A stretch of 64,000 bases of DNA from NCBI RefSeq assembly GCF_003347015.1, contig NZ_PNFB01000009.1, positions 1 through 64,000 of the forward strand. The letters run 5' to 3'. The stretch is from Brachybacterium sp. YJGR34. GTDB taxonomy: Bacteria > Actinomycetota > Actinomycetes > Actinomycetales > Dermabacteraceae. The notes beneath the pieces are model-generated. The model did no database searches, was not told the DNA's origin, and saw nothing but the letters and a program-made list of their open reading frames with translations. Made by a program: the position numbers and the translations under genes. Shown in pieces: positions 48,798 to 56,428 of the stretch (the first letter of the stretch is position 1; each line of letters starts with the position of its first letter).

Positions 48798-49214
48798 TCA
48801 GCTCCCCGCGCCGTCGGCTCCGCCCGCGGCGGCCTCGGCGAGAGCCCGGGCACCGTCCCACAAGGTCAGGCAGAACGGGTGTCCGGCGGGGTCGGCGAAG
48901 ACCAGGCAGTGCTCGGCGTTGGGCTGGGCCGCGAACCTCGTCGCCCCCGCCGCGAGGACGCGCTCCTCGGCACCCGCGAGGTCCTGCACCAGGAGGTCGA
49001 GGTGGATGTGCATCGGCGGATTCCCCGTCGGCCACTGCGGAGGCCGGAAGTCCGCGACCTGCTGCACGTCGATCTCACCGGCGGAGCTGGTGACGACGGC
49101 GAACCGGGAATCGCCCCGAACCGTGCCGCGGAGGATCTCGGCGTAGAAGCGCGCCAGGGTGAGGGCGTCCGGCGCGTTCAGCGTCACGCTGCCCAGGGTG
49201 ATCGGGGCCGTCAT
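48798..49214 (-). CDS. VOC (glyoxalase/bleomycin-resistance) family protein
   Basis: A 138-residue vicinal-oxygen-chelate protein: LGSVTLNAPDALTLARFYAEILRG opens the first beta-alpha-beta-beta-beta unit, MHIHLDLLVQDLAGAEERVLAAGATRF the second, and HCLVFADPAGHPFCLTLWD the end. The metal-type His and Glu are partly conserved. The group covers glyoxalases, dioxygenases and drug-binding proteins. ATG 49214 overlaps the stop of the SRPBCC gene (ATGA), third gene of an ArsR operon. Confidence 0.82.
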   Translation of the reverse strand: MTAPITLGSVTLNAPDALTLARFYAEILRGTVRGDSRFAVVTSSAGEIDVQQVADFRPPQWPTGNPPMHIHLDLLVQDLAGAEERVLAAGATRFAAQPNAEHCLVFADPAGHPFCLTLWDGARALAEAAAGGADGAGS

Positions 49215-49699
49215 CACTCCACGTCCCGGCGCTGGTACTCGGGTATCAGGACGGTCCATCGCTCGCGCCAGACGGACGCTCCGCCCACGAGCGATCGGGC
49301 GAGGTCCTCGAGGTGGGCCTGCCAGCCTGCTCCGTGCGCGGGCAGGTCATCGAGAGGGAGGCCGCGCTCCTCGACCACCAGCAGGGTCTGCTCGTCCTGC
49401 GTGCGGAGCCATGCCTCGACCCGTGTCTCCGCCTCGGTCCCGGGGTCCAGCGTGAGCGCGAGGTGGCGGGGCGGCTCGCACACGTCGATCCTGCCGGAGC
49501 CGGCCCAGCCGCTGACCCAGGAGGCCCGGAACTCCCCGCCGGGCCGGAGGTCTCCTGTGACCTCGCCGATCCATCGCGCGAGCCGCTCGGGCCTCGTGCA
49601 GGCGGACCACAGGTCCTCGACATCGGTGTCGTAGACGTCCTCGACCCGGACGGCGCCGCGGGTGTCGTCGAGCTGTCGCATGCTGCTGAGGATGCTCAT
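49214..49699 (-). CDS. SRPBCC/AHSA1 family protein
   Basis: A 161-residue START-like fold protein: VRVEDVYDTDVEDLWSACTRPERLARWIGEVTGDLRPGGEFRASWVSGWAGSGRIDVCEPPRHLALTL, then WLRTQDEQTLLVVEERGLP and GWQAHLEDLARSLVGG, the classic AHSA1 layout with a hydrophobic ligand pocket. Such proteins are commonly paired with an ArsR regulator, as here. The start at ATG 49699 overlaps the ArsR stop; GAAGG lies 7 nt upstream. Confidence 0.87.
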   Translation of the reverse strand: MSILSSMRQLDDTRGAVRVEDVYDTDVEDLWSACTRPERLARWIGEVTGDLRPGGEFRASWVSGWAGSGRIDVCEPPRHLALTLDPGTEAETRVEAWLRTQDEQTLLVVEERGLPLDDLPAHGAGWQAHLEDLARSLVGGASVWRERWTVLIPEYQRRDVE

Positions 49700-50013
49700 C
49701 TCCGTGCCTTCTTCCCTCGGGTGATCTCGGTGTGGAGAGCGTCGAGCCGGTGCTCCCAGTGGGCGCGATAGGTCTCGAGCCACTCGTCGACCTCGACCAG
49801 GGGCTCGGGGCGCAGGCGGTAGATCCGCCGCTGGGCGTCCTGCTCGACCTCGACCAGTCCGGCCTCGCGCAGCACCCGCAGGTGGCGGGAGACGCCGGGG
49901 CGAGCGATCGGGAGCGCGCCGGCCAGCTCACCGGCGGTCGCCGGCCGCTCACGGAGGATCTCGAGCACCGTGCGCCGGTTTCCGTCGGCCAGGGCCTGCA
50001 TCACCGCGTCCAT
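49696..50013 (-). CDS. ArsR-family regulator
   Basis: A 105-residue winged-helix repressor: DAVMQALADGNRRTVLEILRERPATAGELAGALPIARPGVSRHLRVLREAGLVEVEQDAQRRIYRLRPEPLVEVDEWLETYRAHWE. It has no Cys metal site, so it belongs to the metal-free group that accompanies AHSA1 genes. ATG 50013 has TACGTT 6 nt upstream, and a 34-bp palindrome covers that box, so autorepression is expected. Confidence 0.92.
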   Translation of the reverse strand: MDAVMQALADGNRRTVLEILRERPATAGELAGALPIARPGVSRHLRVLREAGLVEVEQDAQRRIYRLRPEPLVEVDEWLETYRAHWEHRLDALHTEITRGKKARR

Positions 50014-50021
50014 GACAGCAA

Positions 50022-50055
50022 CGTACCCGTATGGTTACGTAACCGCAAGGGTACG
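50022..50055. promoter_or_regulatory. 34-bp nested palindrome, likely ArsR operator
   Basis: The centre GGTTAC/GTAACC (50033-50044) is a perfect 12-bp palindrome. Outer arms CGTACCC (50022-50028) and GGGTACG (50049-50055) also match perfectly, each 4 bp away. The -10 box TACGTT (50020-50025, minus) of the ArsR gene overlaps the left arm. Confidence 0.7.
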
Positions 50056-50082
50056 CAATAGGGCATGCCGTCGTCCCGGGGC

Positions 50083-50724
50083 TCAGCGCCCCAGCAGGGT
50101 CAGCACCGCGGTCACCCGGCGGTGCACGCTCGCGTCCTCGGTGAGACCGAGCTTCGCGAACAGCCGCTGGGTGTGCTTCTCGACGGCGCCGCCGCTGATG
50201 GTGAGCCTCTCCGCGATGCCGGCGTTGGTCAGTCCCTCGCCCATCAGCTCGAGCACGTCGCGCTCGCGCGGGGTGAGGTCGTCCAGCGGCGTGCGTCGAC
50301 GGGAGGCGAGCACCTGTCCCACGACGTCCGGGTCGATCGCGACACCACCGGCGGCCACCCGCTCGATGGACTCGAGGAAGGCGCGGATGTCGAAGATGCG
50401 GTCCTTGAGCAGGTAGCCCGTGGCCTGCGCGCCGGACTCGATGAGCTCGGTCGCGTAGCCGACCGCCACGTACTGGCTCAGCAGCAGGATCGGCGCCTCC
50501 GGCCAGGTGTGGCGGATCTCCTGGGCGGCGCGCAGGCCCTCGTCGGTATGGCCGGGTGGCATCCGGATGTCGGAGACGATCAGGTCCGGTCGCAGGTCGA
50601 GGGCCCGCACCACCAGTTCGGTGCCGGTCGCGGCGGTGCCGACCACCTCGTGGTCGTTCTCCTCCAGCAGCAGCCGCAGCCCTTCGCGGAGCAGCGCGGA
50701 GTCATCGGCGATCAGGACGCGCAC
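50083..50724 (-). CDS. Response regulator, NarL/LuxR family
   Basis: A 213-residue regulator: receiver with ADD (near 6-8), phospho-acceptor Asp in LIVSDIRMPPG, Ser in LLLSQYVAVGYATELIESGAQATGYLLKD, and a LuxR helix-turn-helix (LTPRERDVLELMGEGLTNAGIAERL...VEKHTQRLFAKLGL). GTG 50724 lies within the 3' end of the kinase gene (13-nt overlap), so kinase and regulator are co-translated. Confidence 0.92.
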   Translation of the reverse strand: MRVLIADDSALLREGLRLLLEENDHEVVGTAATGTELVVRALDLRPDLIVSDIRMPPGHTDEGLRAAQEIRHTWPEAPILLLSQYVAVGYATELIESGAQATGYLLKDRIFDIRAFLESIERVAAGGVAIDPDVVGQVLASRRRTPLDDLTPRERDVLELMGEGLTNAGIAERLTISGGAVEKHTQRLFAKLGLTEDASVHRRVTAVLTLLGR

Positions 50725-52016
50725 GGGATCACCGCCTCCACCCGGGTGCCCTCGCCGGCGGGGGAGCGGACCTCGAACCGTCCCTCGAGGGAGGCGACGC
50801 GTCCGGCCAGTCCGGCCAGGCCGCCGCCGGTGCTCAGCGCGGCGCCGCCGCGGCCGTCGTCCTCGATCCTCACCCGTGCATCATCCCCGATCCGGGCGAC
50901 CTCCACCTGGACCTGCGCGGCGCCGGAGTGCTTCGCCGCGTTGGTCAGCGCCTCGGAGACCACGTAGTAGATCCCGATCTCGACATGCTCGGGCAGGTCG
51001 AGATCCGGGCACGAGACGGTGGTCCGCAGCGGAGAGGTCGCGGCCAGCTCGGCGAGGGCGGCGGCCAGGCCGCGGTCCACGAGGACCGGTGGGGCGATGC
51101 CGCGCGAGAGGCGGCGCAGATCATCGAGTGCCTGGGAGAGCTGGACCCGCGCCTCCGCCAGCACCGCCTGTGCCCGCTCGGGGTCCTTGGCGGAGAGCGC
51201 CTCGGCACGGGCGAGGTCCATCGACGTGCGGACCAGCCGCTGCTGCGGTCCGTCGTGCAGGTCCCGTTCGAGGCGGCGCAGTCCGACGGACTCCGCGGTC
51301 CGCCCCGCGGCGCGCGACCTCTCGGCCCGGACCAGACGCTGCTGCTCCTCGTAGCGCGAGCTCAGCAGGCCGCGAGCCAGGCCCTGGTGCAGGGCGGTCA
51401 GGCCCCTCACCACCGGGCCGAGGGTGAGGAGGAAGACGAGCCCGCCGGCGGCGACCAGCAGCAGGTCGACGGCGAAGGCGGGGGCCGCGGGCACGCCCAG
51501 CAGGTCGGCGAGACCGCCGACCTCCGCGCCCGGCAGCACCTCGCGCAGGATGAGCATGGCCGCGGGTCCGCCGACGGTGGCCAGCGCCATCGCCGTCCAC
51601 GTGAGCGCCAGCGGCCACGTGATCAGCACGAGCACGAAGTTCAGCACGATCCACAGCGCATCCAGCCAGCGCTGCGGGTCGGTGAGCGGGGTGACCAGGC
51701 GGCGCAGCCACCCGGCACCCGCGGGCGGAGCCTTCGGCGCGGGCTCGGGGAGGTCGGTGCCCAGGAGCGAGGACTGGACCGCCCGCTCGGCCAGCGCGGC
51801 GCCGCGCGCCACCAGGAGCCCGGCGATCAGGATCGGCAGTCCGATCCAGAGGACCACGGTGCTCGCGCCAGCGGCCAGCAGCGCGATGACCAGGCTGAAC
51901 CCGATCGCGCCGAGAACGGACGCGGTGAGGCCGTAGGCGAGGAAGCGGCCGATCCGCGACGCCCATCGGCCGATGGAACGGCGTGGAGCGCCTTCGACGG
52001 CGACAGGTGCGGTCAT
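50712..52016 (-). CDS. Two-component sensor histidine kinase (NarL type)
   Basis: A 434-residue membrane kinase. The sensor part (LTDPQRWLDALWIVLNFVLVLITWPLALTWTAMALA and LLLVAAGGLVFLLTLGPVVRGL) is the actinobacterial two-helix-pair sensor module. The phospho-acceptor box is RLERDLHDGPQQRLVRTSMDLARAEAL, and VVSEALTNAAKHSGA plus GGGLAGLAGRVASLEGRFEV form the ATPase end. ATG 52016 is chosen because GGAGG lies 7 nt upstream; ATG 52025 is also possible. Its partner regulator follows with overlap. Signal unknown. Confidence 0.9.
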   Translation of the reverse strand: MTAPVAVEGAPRRSIGRWASRIGRFLAYGLTASVLGAIGFSLVIALLAAGASTVVLWIGLPILIAGLLVARGAALAERAVQSSLLGTDLPEPAPKAPPAGAGWLRRLVTPLTDPQRWLDALWIVLNFVLVLITWPLALTWTAMALATVGGPAAMLILREVLPGAEVGGLADLLGVPAAPAFAVDLLLVAAGGLVFLLTLGPVVRGLTALHQGLARGLLSSRYEEQQRLVRAERSRAAGRTAESVGLRRLERDLHDGPQQRLVRTSMDLARAEALSAKDPERAQAVLAEARVQLSQALDDLRRLSRGIAPPVLVDRGLAAALAELAATSPLRTTVSCPDLDLPEHVEIGIYYVVSEALTNAAKHSGAAQVQVEVARIGDDARVRIEDDGRGGAALSTGGGLAGLAGRVASLEGRFEVRSPAGEGTRVEAVIPCAS

Positions 52017-52077
52017 CGTGGTCATGCCTCCACTGTTCCGTTCGCGCGCCGCTCCTCCCATCCGGTCACCCGGCGGG

Positions 52078-52524
52078 TCAGCGTCGGGCTGGCCCGACGT
52101 CCCCGCCGTCCTCCTCGCACAGCCGCTTCAGCGCGGCGAGATCCGCGCTCACGGCGGCGGCGTCCTCCGCGAACTCCTCCTCGCTCATGACGCCGCGCCG
52201 CAGCGTGAACACCACTTCGCAGCGCTGCTCGTCCAGCGGCAGCACCCGCAGCGGGTTCAGGACGGACTCCCCGGAGGGGAGCGTCACCGTATGGTCCGCG
52301 ACGCCGTACTCGTTGTCCGGGACGAAGCTGACGAGCACCCGACCCATGGGGGAGGGCATCGACCACTGCGTGACCTCTCGGCGCACCTCGCCGCCGGCGA
52401 GCCCGGCCGCCCAGCGTGGCAGGGAGCGCGGGTCGCTGACGATCGCGTACACCGTGCGCCAGGGGCGCTCGATGACCACGTCGAGATGGCGGGAGGCTCC
52501 CGTGCGCATGTCGTGTTCGCTCAT
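52078..52524 (-). CDS. SRPBCC family protein
   Basis: A 148-residue START-like protein: SRHLDVVIERPWRTVYAIVSDPRSLPRWAAGLAGGEVRREVTQWSM, then a beta section (EYGVADHTVTLPSGESVLNPLRVLPLDEQRCEVVFTLRRG) and a final helix AVSADLAALKRLCEE. Ligand unknown. ATG 52524 has TAGCGT 7 nt upstream (leaderless). It is 53 nt from the kinase gene downstream and may be transcribed into it. Confidence 0.78.
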   Translation of the reverse strand: MSEHDMRTGASRHLDVVIERPWRTVYAIVSDPRSLPRWAAGLAGGEVRREVTQWSMPSPMGRVLVSFVPDNEYGVADHTVTLPSGESVLNPLRVLPLDEQRCEVVFTLRRGVMSEEEFAEDAAAVSADLAALKRLCEEDGGDVGPARR

Positions 52525-52531
52525 GCCGGGC

Positions 52532-52537
52532 ACGCTA
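52532..52537 (-). promoter_or_regulatory. -10 box of a leaderless promoter for the SRPBCC gene
   Basis: TAGCGT on the minus strand is 7 nt before ATG 52524. Confidence 0.45.
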
Positions 52538-52566
52538 GCAGGGACCCCCGACGTCACGGCACGCGC

Positions 52567-53553
52567 TCAGGGCGCGACCGTCGTGGCCGTTGTGGAGCCC
52601 TCCGTGCCGGCGCGCGCCCGGGCGGCATCGACTGCCTCCGCGGTGACCCGCACCGACTCCTCCCAGGGCGTCGGGGCGAGGCCCTCCTGGGTGGAGAGGA
52701 CCCCGGGGCGCAGCACGCACGGCCGGTACCAGAGGTCGCCGATGCCGTGCAGCTCCCGCGCGAGGGTGCTCACCGGGGCGAGGAGGCGCAGCGCGAGCCG
52801 TGGGATCCGCAGCGGACGGCGCTCGCGGATGCCGCGCAGGGCGCTCGCGGCGGCGATCAGCTCCGACTGCGAGCGGGCGGGGGCCGAGGGGGCGTGCAGC
52901 ACGGCGTCCCCGTCCGGAGCGAGGTGCTCGGCGCGGCGCGCGGCGTGCAGCATCGCGACGGCCAGGTCCGGGATCGAGGTCAGGGAGTGCGGAGCCGCGG
53001 GGTCGCCGATGGCGATCGGCCGGGACCCCGCGCCGAGCCGCTCGAGGATCATCGTGCACACCACGGCGGCGCCCGTGCCCACGGCGGAGGGGCCGATGAG
53101 GTCGGCGGCGACCAGGCTCAGCGTGCGCGCGCGGTGATCGCGGCGCTGCGCGAGCAGGGTGGTGCGCACCGCCCCCTTGGGATCCCGCGGGGTGGGCTCC
53201 GCCCCCTCGACGAGATCGGCGGCCTCCCCCTGGAATCCGTACATCGACTCCGGGAACACCACGGGGATCCCGCGGTCGGCGGCGGCGTCGAGCACGGCGA
53301 GCTCGCGCGGAGGCAGGTCACGGGCCCAGAGCCGCGCGTCGTAGGGCGCGTGGAAGCAGGCCTGGACGGCATCGGCACCGGTGATCGCCTCGGCGAGCGC
53401 CGCGGGGTCCAGCACGTCCCCGCTGACCCGGCGGATCCCGGGGGAGGACGGCACGGAGGTGCGGCGCAGCACCGTCACCTCGTCGCCGTCCGCGAGGGCG
53501 CGCTCGATGATCGCGCGACCGATCTGTCCTTCTCCGATGACGAGGTGATGCAT
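52567..53553 (-). CDS. NAD-dependent epimerase/dehydratase family protein
   Basis: A 328-residue Rossmann-fold protein: LVIGEGQIGRAIIERALADGDEVTVLRR is the nucleotide-binding turn (GxGxxG), followed by ITGADAVQACFHAPY and VVFPESMYGFQGEAADLVEG, where the Tyr of the usual YxxxK is present but the Lys is not obvious. The atypical short-chain family fits; substrate unknown. GAGG lies near ATG 53553. The gene faces a TetR gene across three copies of a repeat, so it is probably repressed by it. Confidence 0.82.
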   Translation of the reverse strand: MHHLVIGEGQIGRAIIERALADGDEVTVLRRTSVPSSPGIRRVSGDVLDPAALAEAITGADAVQACFHAPYDARLWARDLPPRELAVLDAAADRGIPVVFPESMYGFQGEAADLVEGAEPTPRDPKGAVRTTLLAQRRDHRARTLSLVAADLIGPSAVGTGAAVVCTMILERLGAGSRPIAIGDPAAPHSLTSIPDLAVAMLHAARRAEHLAPDGDAVLHAPSAPARSQSELIAAASALRGIRERRPLRIPRLALRLLAPVSTLARELHGIGDLWYRPCVLRPGVLSTQEGLAPTPWEESVRVTAEAVDAARARAGTEGSTTATTVAP

Positions 53554-53570
53554 GAGGACCTCCTTGATGT

Positions 53571-53642
53571 GAGCACTGCTCTCGGTTGATGGAAAACAGT
53601 GAACACCGCTCTCGCTCCGGAGTCAAGAGCACTGCTCTCGGT
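53571..53642. promoter_or_regulatory. Three operator-like repeats between epimerase and TetR genes
   Basis: GAGCACTGCTCTCGGT occurs identically at 53571-53586 and 53627-53642, with a degenerate copy GAACACCGCTCTCGCT at 53601-53616. Each has the near-palindrome GAGCA-C-TGCTC (AGAGCACTGCTCT in the last copy). Spacings are 30 and 26 bp. They cover the whole divergent promoter region. Confidence 0.65.
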
Positions 53643-53658
53643 ATGGCAGGATGCCGCC

Positions 53659-54384
53659 ATGGAGGACGAGGAGATGCCGAGGAGCAGGCCGACCACCCCG
53701 CGGGCACGCGCCCGCGAGCGCACCATGGCGCGGATCGTGGAGCTCGGCAACGCCCAGCTGCTCGAGCACGGTGCCTCCGAGCTCAGCCTGCGCCAGGTCG
53801 CCCGTGACCTGGGCAAGGTCTCTTCCGCGATCTACCGGTACGTGGCCAGCCGTGACGAGCTGCTCACCCTGCTCATCGTCGACGCCTACGTCGACCTCGC
53901 GGAGTCGGTCGACCGCGCGCTCGAGCAGGCGGGGCCCGCGCCGCGCGAACGCTTCCTGGTGCTCGCCGCCGCCATGCGGCGCTGGGCGCTCGCGCACCCC
54001 GAGCGCTGGACCCTGCTCTACGGCACGCCGGTGCGCGGCTACGAGGCGCCGGCGGAGTCCACCACCCGGGACGGGATCCGCGTGGCCGTGCGGGTGCTCG
54101 AGATCGCGGTCGACGCCGACGCGCCGCGGGAGGGCGTCGCGCCGGCGCCCCCCGCGACAGCGCTCCCGGAGGGGGTCTCGGCCCTCGTCGAGGAGCTCCT
54201 CGACGAGCTGGACCTCGCCCTGGATCCCGCCGTCGCGGTGCGCGCCGTCACGGCCTGGAGCGCGCTGATCGGCGTGATCAGCGCCCACGTGTTCGGGCAG
54301 CTCGGGGACGATGCCGTCGCGCTCGGGGACCATCTGCTCGCGGTGCAGTGCCGCCATCTGGCGGATCTCATCGTGCCGGCCTGA
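53659..54384 (+). CDS. TetR-family regulator with WHG-type ligand domain
   Basis: A 241-residue repressor. The helix-turn-helix is RERTMARIVELGNAQLLEHGASELSLRQVARDLGKVSSAIYRYVASRDELLTLLI; the C-terminal part (RFLVLAAAMRRWALAHPERWTLLYGTPVRGYEAP) is the WHG-type ligand-binding domain. ATG 53659 is chosen; the frame upstream to 53599 runs through the operator repeats. It likely controls itself and the divergent epimerase gene. Confidence 0.9.
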   Translation: MEDEEMPRSRPTTPRARARERTMARIVELGNAQLLEHGASELSLRQVARDLGKVSSAIYRYVASRDELLTLLIVDAYVDLAESVDRALEQAGPAPRERFLVLAAAMRRWALAHPERWTLLYGTPVRGYEAPAESTTRDGIRVAVRVLEIAVDADAPREGVAPAPPATALPEGVSALVEELLDELDLALDPAVAVRAVTAWSALIGVISAHVFGQLGDDAVALGDHLLAVQCRHLADLIVPA

Positions 54385-54396
54385 TCCGGGGCCGGG

Positions 54397-54729
54397 TCAG
54401 GGGCGGCGTCGTGCCGACGGCGGGGCGGCCGGCAGGGCGTCGAGCGCTGCCCGCGCCACCGCGGGCAGCGACGGAGGCTCGCGCAGCCGGGCGCCGTCGG
54501 CCTCCGGGACCGCCACCACCCACCGCACGGCGCCGCGGCGCCGCATCCGGCCGATCTCGATGCTGCCGCCTCGCGCCAGCGGGATCACCAGTGCTCCGCT
54601 GGGCCCCGTGACCAGCTGGCCGGCCAGGTCGGGGCGATGCTCCAGCAGCAAAGCACGGAGCTGATCGCGCTCGGTCCGGGCGGTGCTGCCCGGGGAGCGG
54701 AGTGCGGTGCTCGATCGTGAAGGGGTCAT
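54397..54729 (-). CDS. Small protein of unknown function
   Basis: I do not recognise this 110-residue protein. The middle (LRALLLEHRPDLAGQLVTGPSGALVIPLARGGSIEIGRMRRRGAVRWVVAVPEADG) looks like a compact beta-rich unit; the ends are Ser/Arg and Pro/Ala rich. No signal peptide. The start at ATG 54729 is supported by TAGCCT 6 nt upstream. It is convergent with the TetR gene. Confidence 0.5.
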   Translation of the reverse strand: MTPSRSSTALRSPGSTARTERDQLRALLLEHRPDLAGQLVTGPSGALVIPLARGGSIEIGRMRRRGAVRWVVAVPEADGARLREPPSLPAVARAALDALPAAPPSARRRP

Positions 54730-54735
54730 GCCGGG

Positions 54736-54741
54736 AGGCTA
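54736..54741 (-). promoter_or_regulatory. -10 box of a leaderless promoter for the small protein
   Basis: TAGCCT on the minus strand is 6 nt before ATG 54729. Confidence 0.4.
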
Positions 54742-54794
54742 GGAGTGGGGTCGGACACGCGAGGGCACGCCTGGTGCTCTCCGCGCCGGGCACC

Positions 54795-54800
54795 TAGAGT
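54795..54800 (+). promoter_or_regulatory. -10 box for the fmdB-fmdA operon
   Basis: TAGAGT would start RNA near 54808, giving a 30-nt leader with GGAGG 5 nt before ATG 54838. Confidence 0.45.
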
Positions 54801-54837
54801 GGACGCACCGTATGAGCTGCGTCACTCGGAGGCCTGT

Positions 54838-55119
54838 ATGCCGCTGTACGAATTCCGCTGTGCGAACGCCCACCGGCACGAGCTGCTGCTGCCGATGTCC
54901 GCCACGGAGCGCAGCGCCGACTGCCCCCACTGCGGGGCTCCCGCGGCCCGGCTGATCAGCGCGCCGGCTCTGGGCCGCCTCGGCTCCGAGCGCGCCCGGC
55001 TGATCGAGAGCACCGCCGCGAGCGCCCACGCCCCGGCCGTCGTGGACCGCGTGCCCGGCGCCCGCTCCGCGCCCCGTCCCGCGCCGGACCCGCGCCACGC
55101 GCGACTGCCGCGCCCCTGA
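54838..55119 (+). CDS. fmdB: FmdB-type zinc-ribbon protein
   Basis: A 93-residue protein with the FmdB N-terminal ribbon (MPLYEFRC...CPHCGAPAARLISAPALGRLG). In other bacteria FmdB accompanies formamidase and is called a regulatory protein. The first zinc knuckle is changed: where most have CxxCG, this one has CANAH, so the metal site may be Cys-His-Cys-Cys. The tail from residue 50 is Ala/Pro/Arg-rich and poorly structured. GGAGG lies 5 nt before ATG 54838. The formamidase gene follows after 49 nt. Confidence 0.82.
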   Translation: MPLYEFRCANAHRHELLLPMSATERSADCPHCGAPAARLISAPALGRLGSERARLIESTAASAHAPAVVDRVPGARSAPRPAPDPRHARLPRP

Positions 55120-55168
55120 GCCCCTGGCCCCGCCGGGACTCGGCGGGACCGCTGTGGAAGGAGAGACC

Positions 55169-56425
55169 ATGCCCACCACCGTCTTCCCGCTGGATTCCGC
55201 CAGGCCCTTCACCGAGCAGGAGCTCCTGGGGCACAACCGCTGGCACCCGGACATCCCGCCCGTGGCGAGCGTCCGCCCCGGGGACACCTTCCGGGTCGAC
55301 TGCCGCGAATGGTTCGACGGCTACATCCGCGACGACGACTCCGCCGAGGACATCGCCACCGCCCCGCTGAACACCGTCCACGCCCTGTCCGGCCCCTTCC
55401 GGATCGAGGGAGCCCGTCCCGGGGACCTGCTCGTGGTGGACCTGCTCGACGTCGGCCCGATCCCGCAGGAGGACGAGGGGCCGCTGGCCGGTCAGGGCTG
55501 GGGCTACACCGGCATCTTCGCCCGGCGCAACGGCGGCAGCTTCCTCACCGACCAGTTCCCCGATGCCTACAAGGCCATCTGGGACTTCCGCGGCGACCGC
55601 GCCACCTCCCGTCATGTCCCGGGCGTGGAGTTCACCGGCATGATCCACCCGGGGCTCATGGGCACGGCCCCCTCCCCGGAGCTGCTGCGGCGATGGAACG
55701 ACCGCGAGGCGGCGCTCATCGCGACCGATCCGCAGCGCGTGCCGGCCCTCGCCCTGCCGCCGGAGCCGGACGGTGCCATCCTCGGCGGCGTCCCGGAGGG
55801 TGATCGCGACCGCGTGGCAGGGGAGGCGGCCCGCACCGCGCCGCCGCGGGAGAACGGGGGCAACCAGGACATCAAGAACCTCACCAAGGGCACCCGGATC
55901 TTCTACCCCGTGTTCGTCGACGGCGCGAACTTCTCCGTGGGAGACCTCCACTTCTCCCAGGGCGACGGCGAGATCACCTTCTGCGGCGGCATCGAGATGG
56001 GGGGATTCCTGGACCTCCACGTCGACGTCATCCCCGGCGGCATGGAGAAGTACGGCGTCAGCGAGAACGCGATCTTCATGCCCGGGGACACCGCGCCCCA
56101 GCACAGCCGGTGGCTGTCCTTCTCCGGCACCTCGGTCACGCTCGACGGCGAGCAGCGCTACCTCGACTCCCATCTCGCCTATCAGCGGGCCTGCCTGCAC
56201 GCGATCGACTACCTGTCGACCTTCGGCTGGTCGACGGAGCAGGCCTACCTGCTGCTGGGCGCCGCGCCGATCGAGGGCCGCTTCTCCGGGGTGGTGGACA
56301 TCCCCAACGCCTGCGCGACGGTGTATCTGCCGCTGGACATCTTCGAGATCGACATCCGTCCGGGCGTCGGCGAGGTGCCGAGGATCGATCCGGGGATCGG
56401 AGCGCCCCGGGCGAGCATCAGCTGA
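55169..56425 (+). CDS. fmdA: Formamidase (acetamidase/formamidase family)
   Basis: Hydrolyses formamide to formate and ammonia. The 418-residue protein matches the FmdA_AmdA family over its length: HNRWHPDIPPVASVRPGDTFRVDCREWFDGYI, NTVHALSGPFRIEGARPGDLLVVDLLDVGP, GVEFTGMIHPGLMGTAPS, RENGGNQDIKNLTKGTRIFYPVFVDGANFSVGDLHFSQGDGEITFCGGIEMGG and DYLSTFGWSTEQAYLLLGAAPIEGR. AAGGAG lies 5 nt before ATG 55169, so the in-frame ATG at 55154 is rejected. It is paired with fmdB, supporting formamidase over acetamidase. Confidence 0.93.
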   Translation: MPTTVFPLDSARPFTEQELLGHNRWHPDIPPVASVRPGDTFRVDCREWFDGYIRDDDSAEDIATAPLNTVHALSGPFRIEGARPGDLLVVDLLDVGPIPQEDEGPLAGQGWGYTGIFARRNGGSFLTDQFPDAYKAIWDFRGDRATSRHVPGVEFTGMIHPGLMGTAPSPELLRRWNDREAALIATDPQRVPALALPPEPDGAILGGVPEGDRDRVAGEAARTAPPRENGGNQDIKNLTKGTRIFYPVFVDGANFSVGDLHFSQGDGEITFCGGIEMGGFLDLHVDVIPGGMEKYGVSENAIFMPGDTAPQHSRWLSFSGTSVTLDGEQRYLDSHLAYQRACLHAIDYLSTFGWSTEQAYLLLGAAPIEGRFSGVVDIPNACATVYLPLDIFEIDIRPGVGEVPRIDPGIGAPRASIS

Positions 56426-56428
56426 GAT

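Noticed and set aside
48301-49035. Minus-strand open frames in the gap before the HNH gene
   Set aside because: They run through the VOC gene in another frame and show no motif or start signal.
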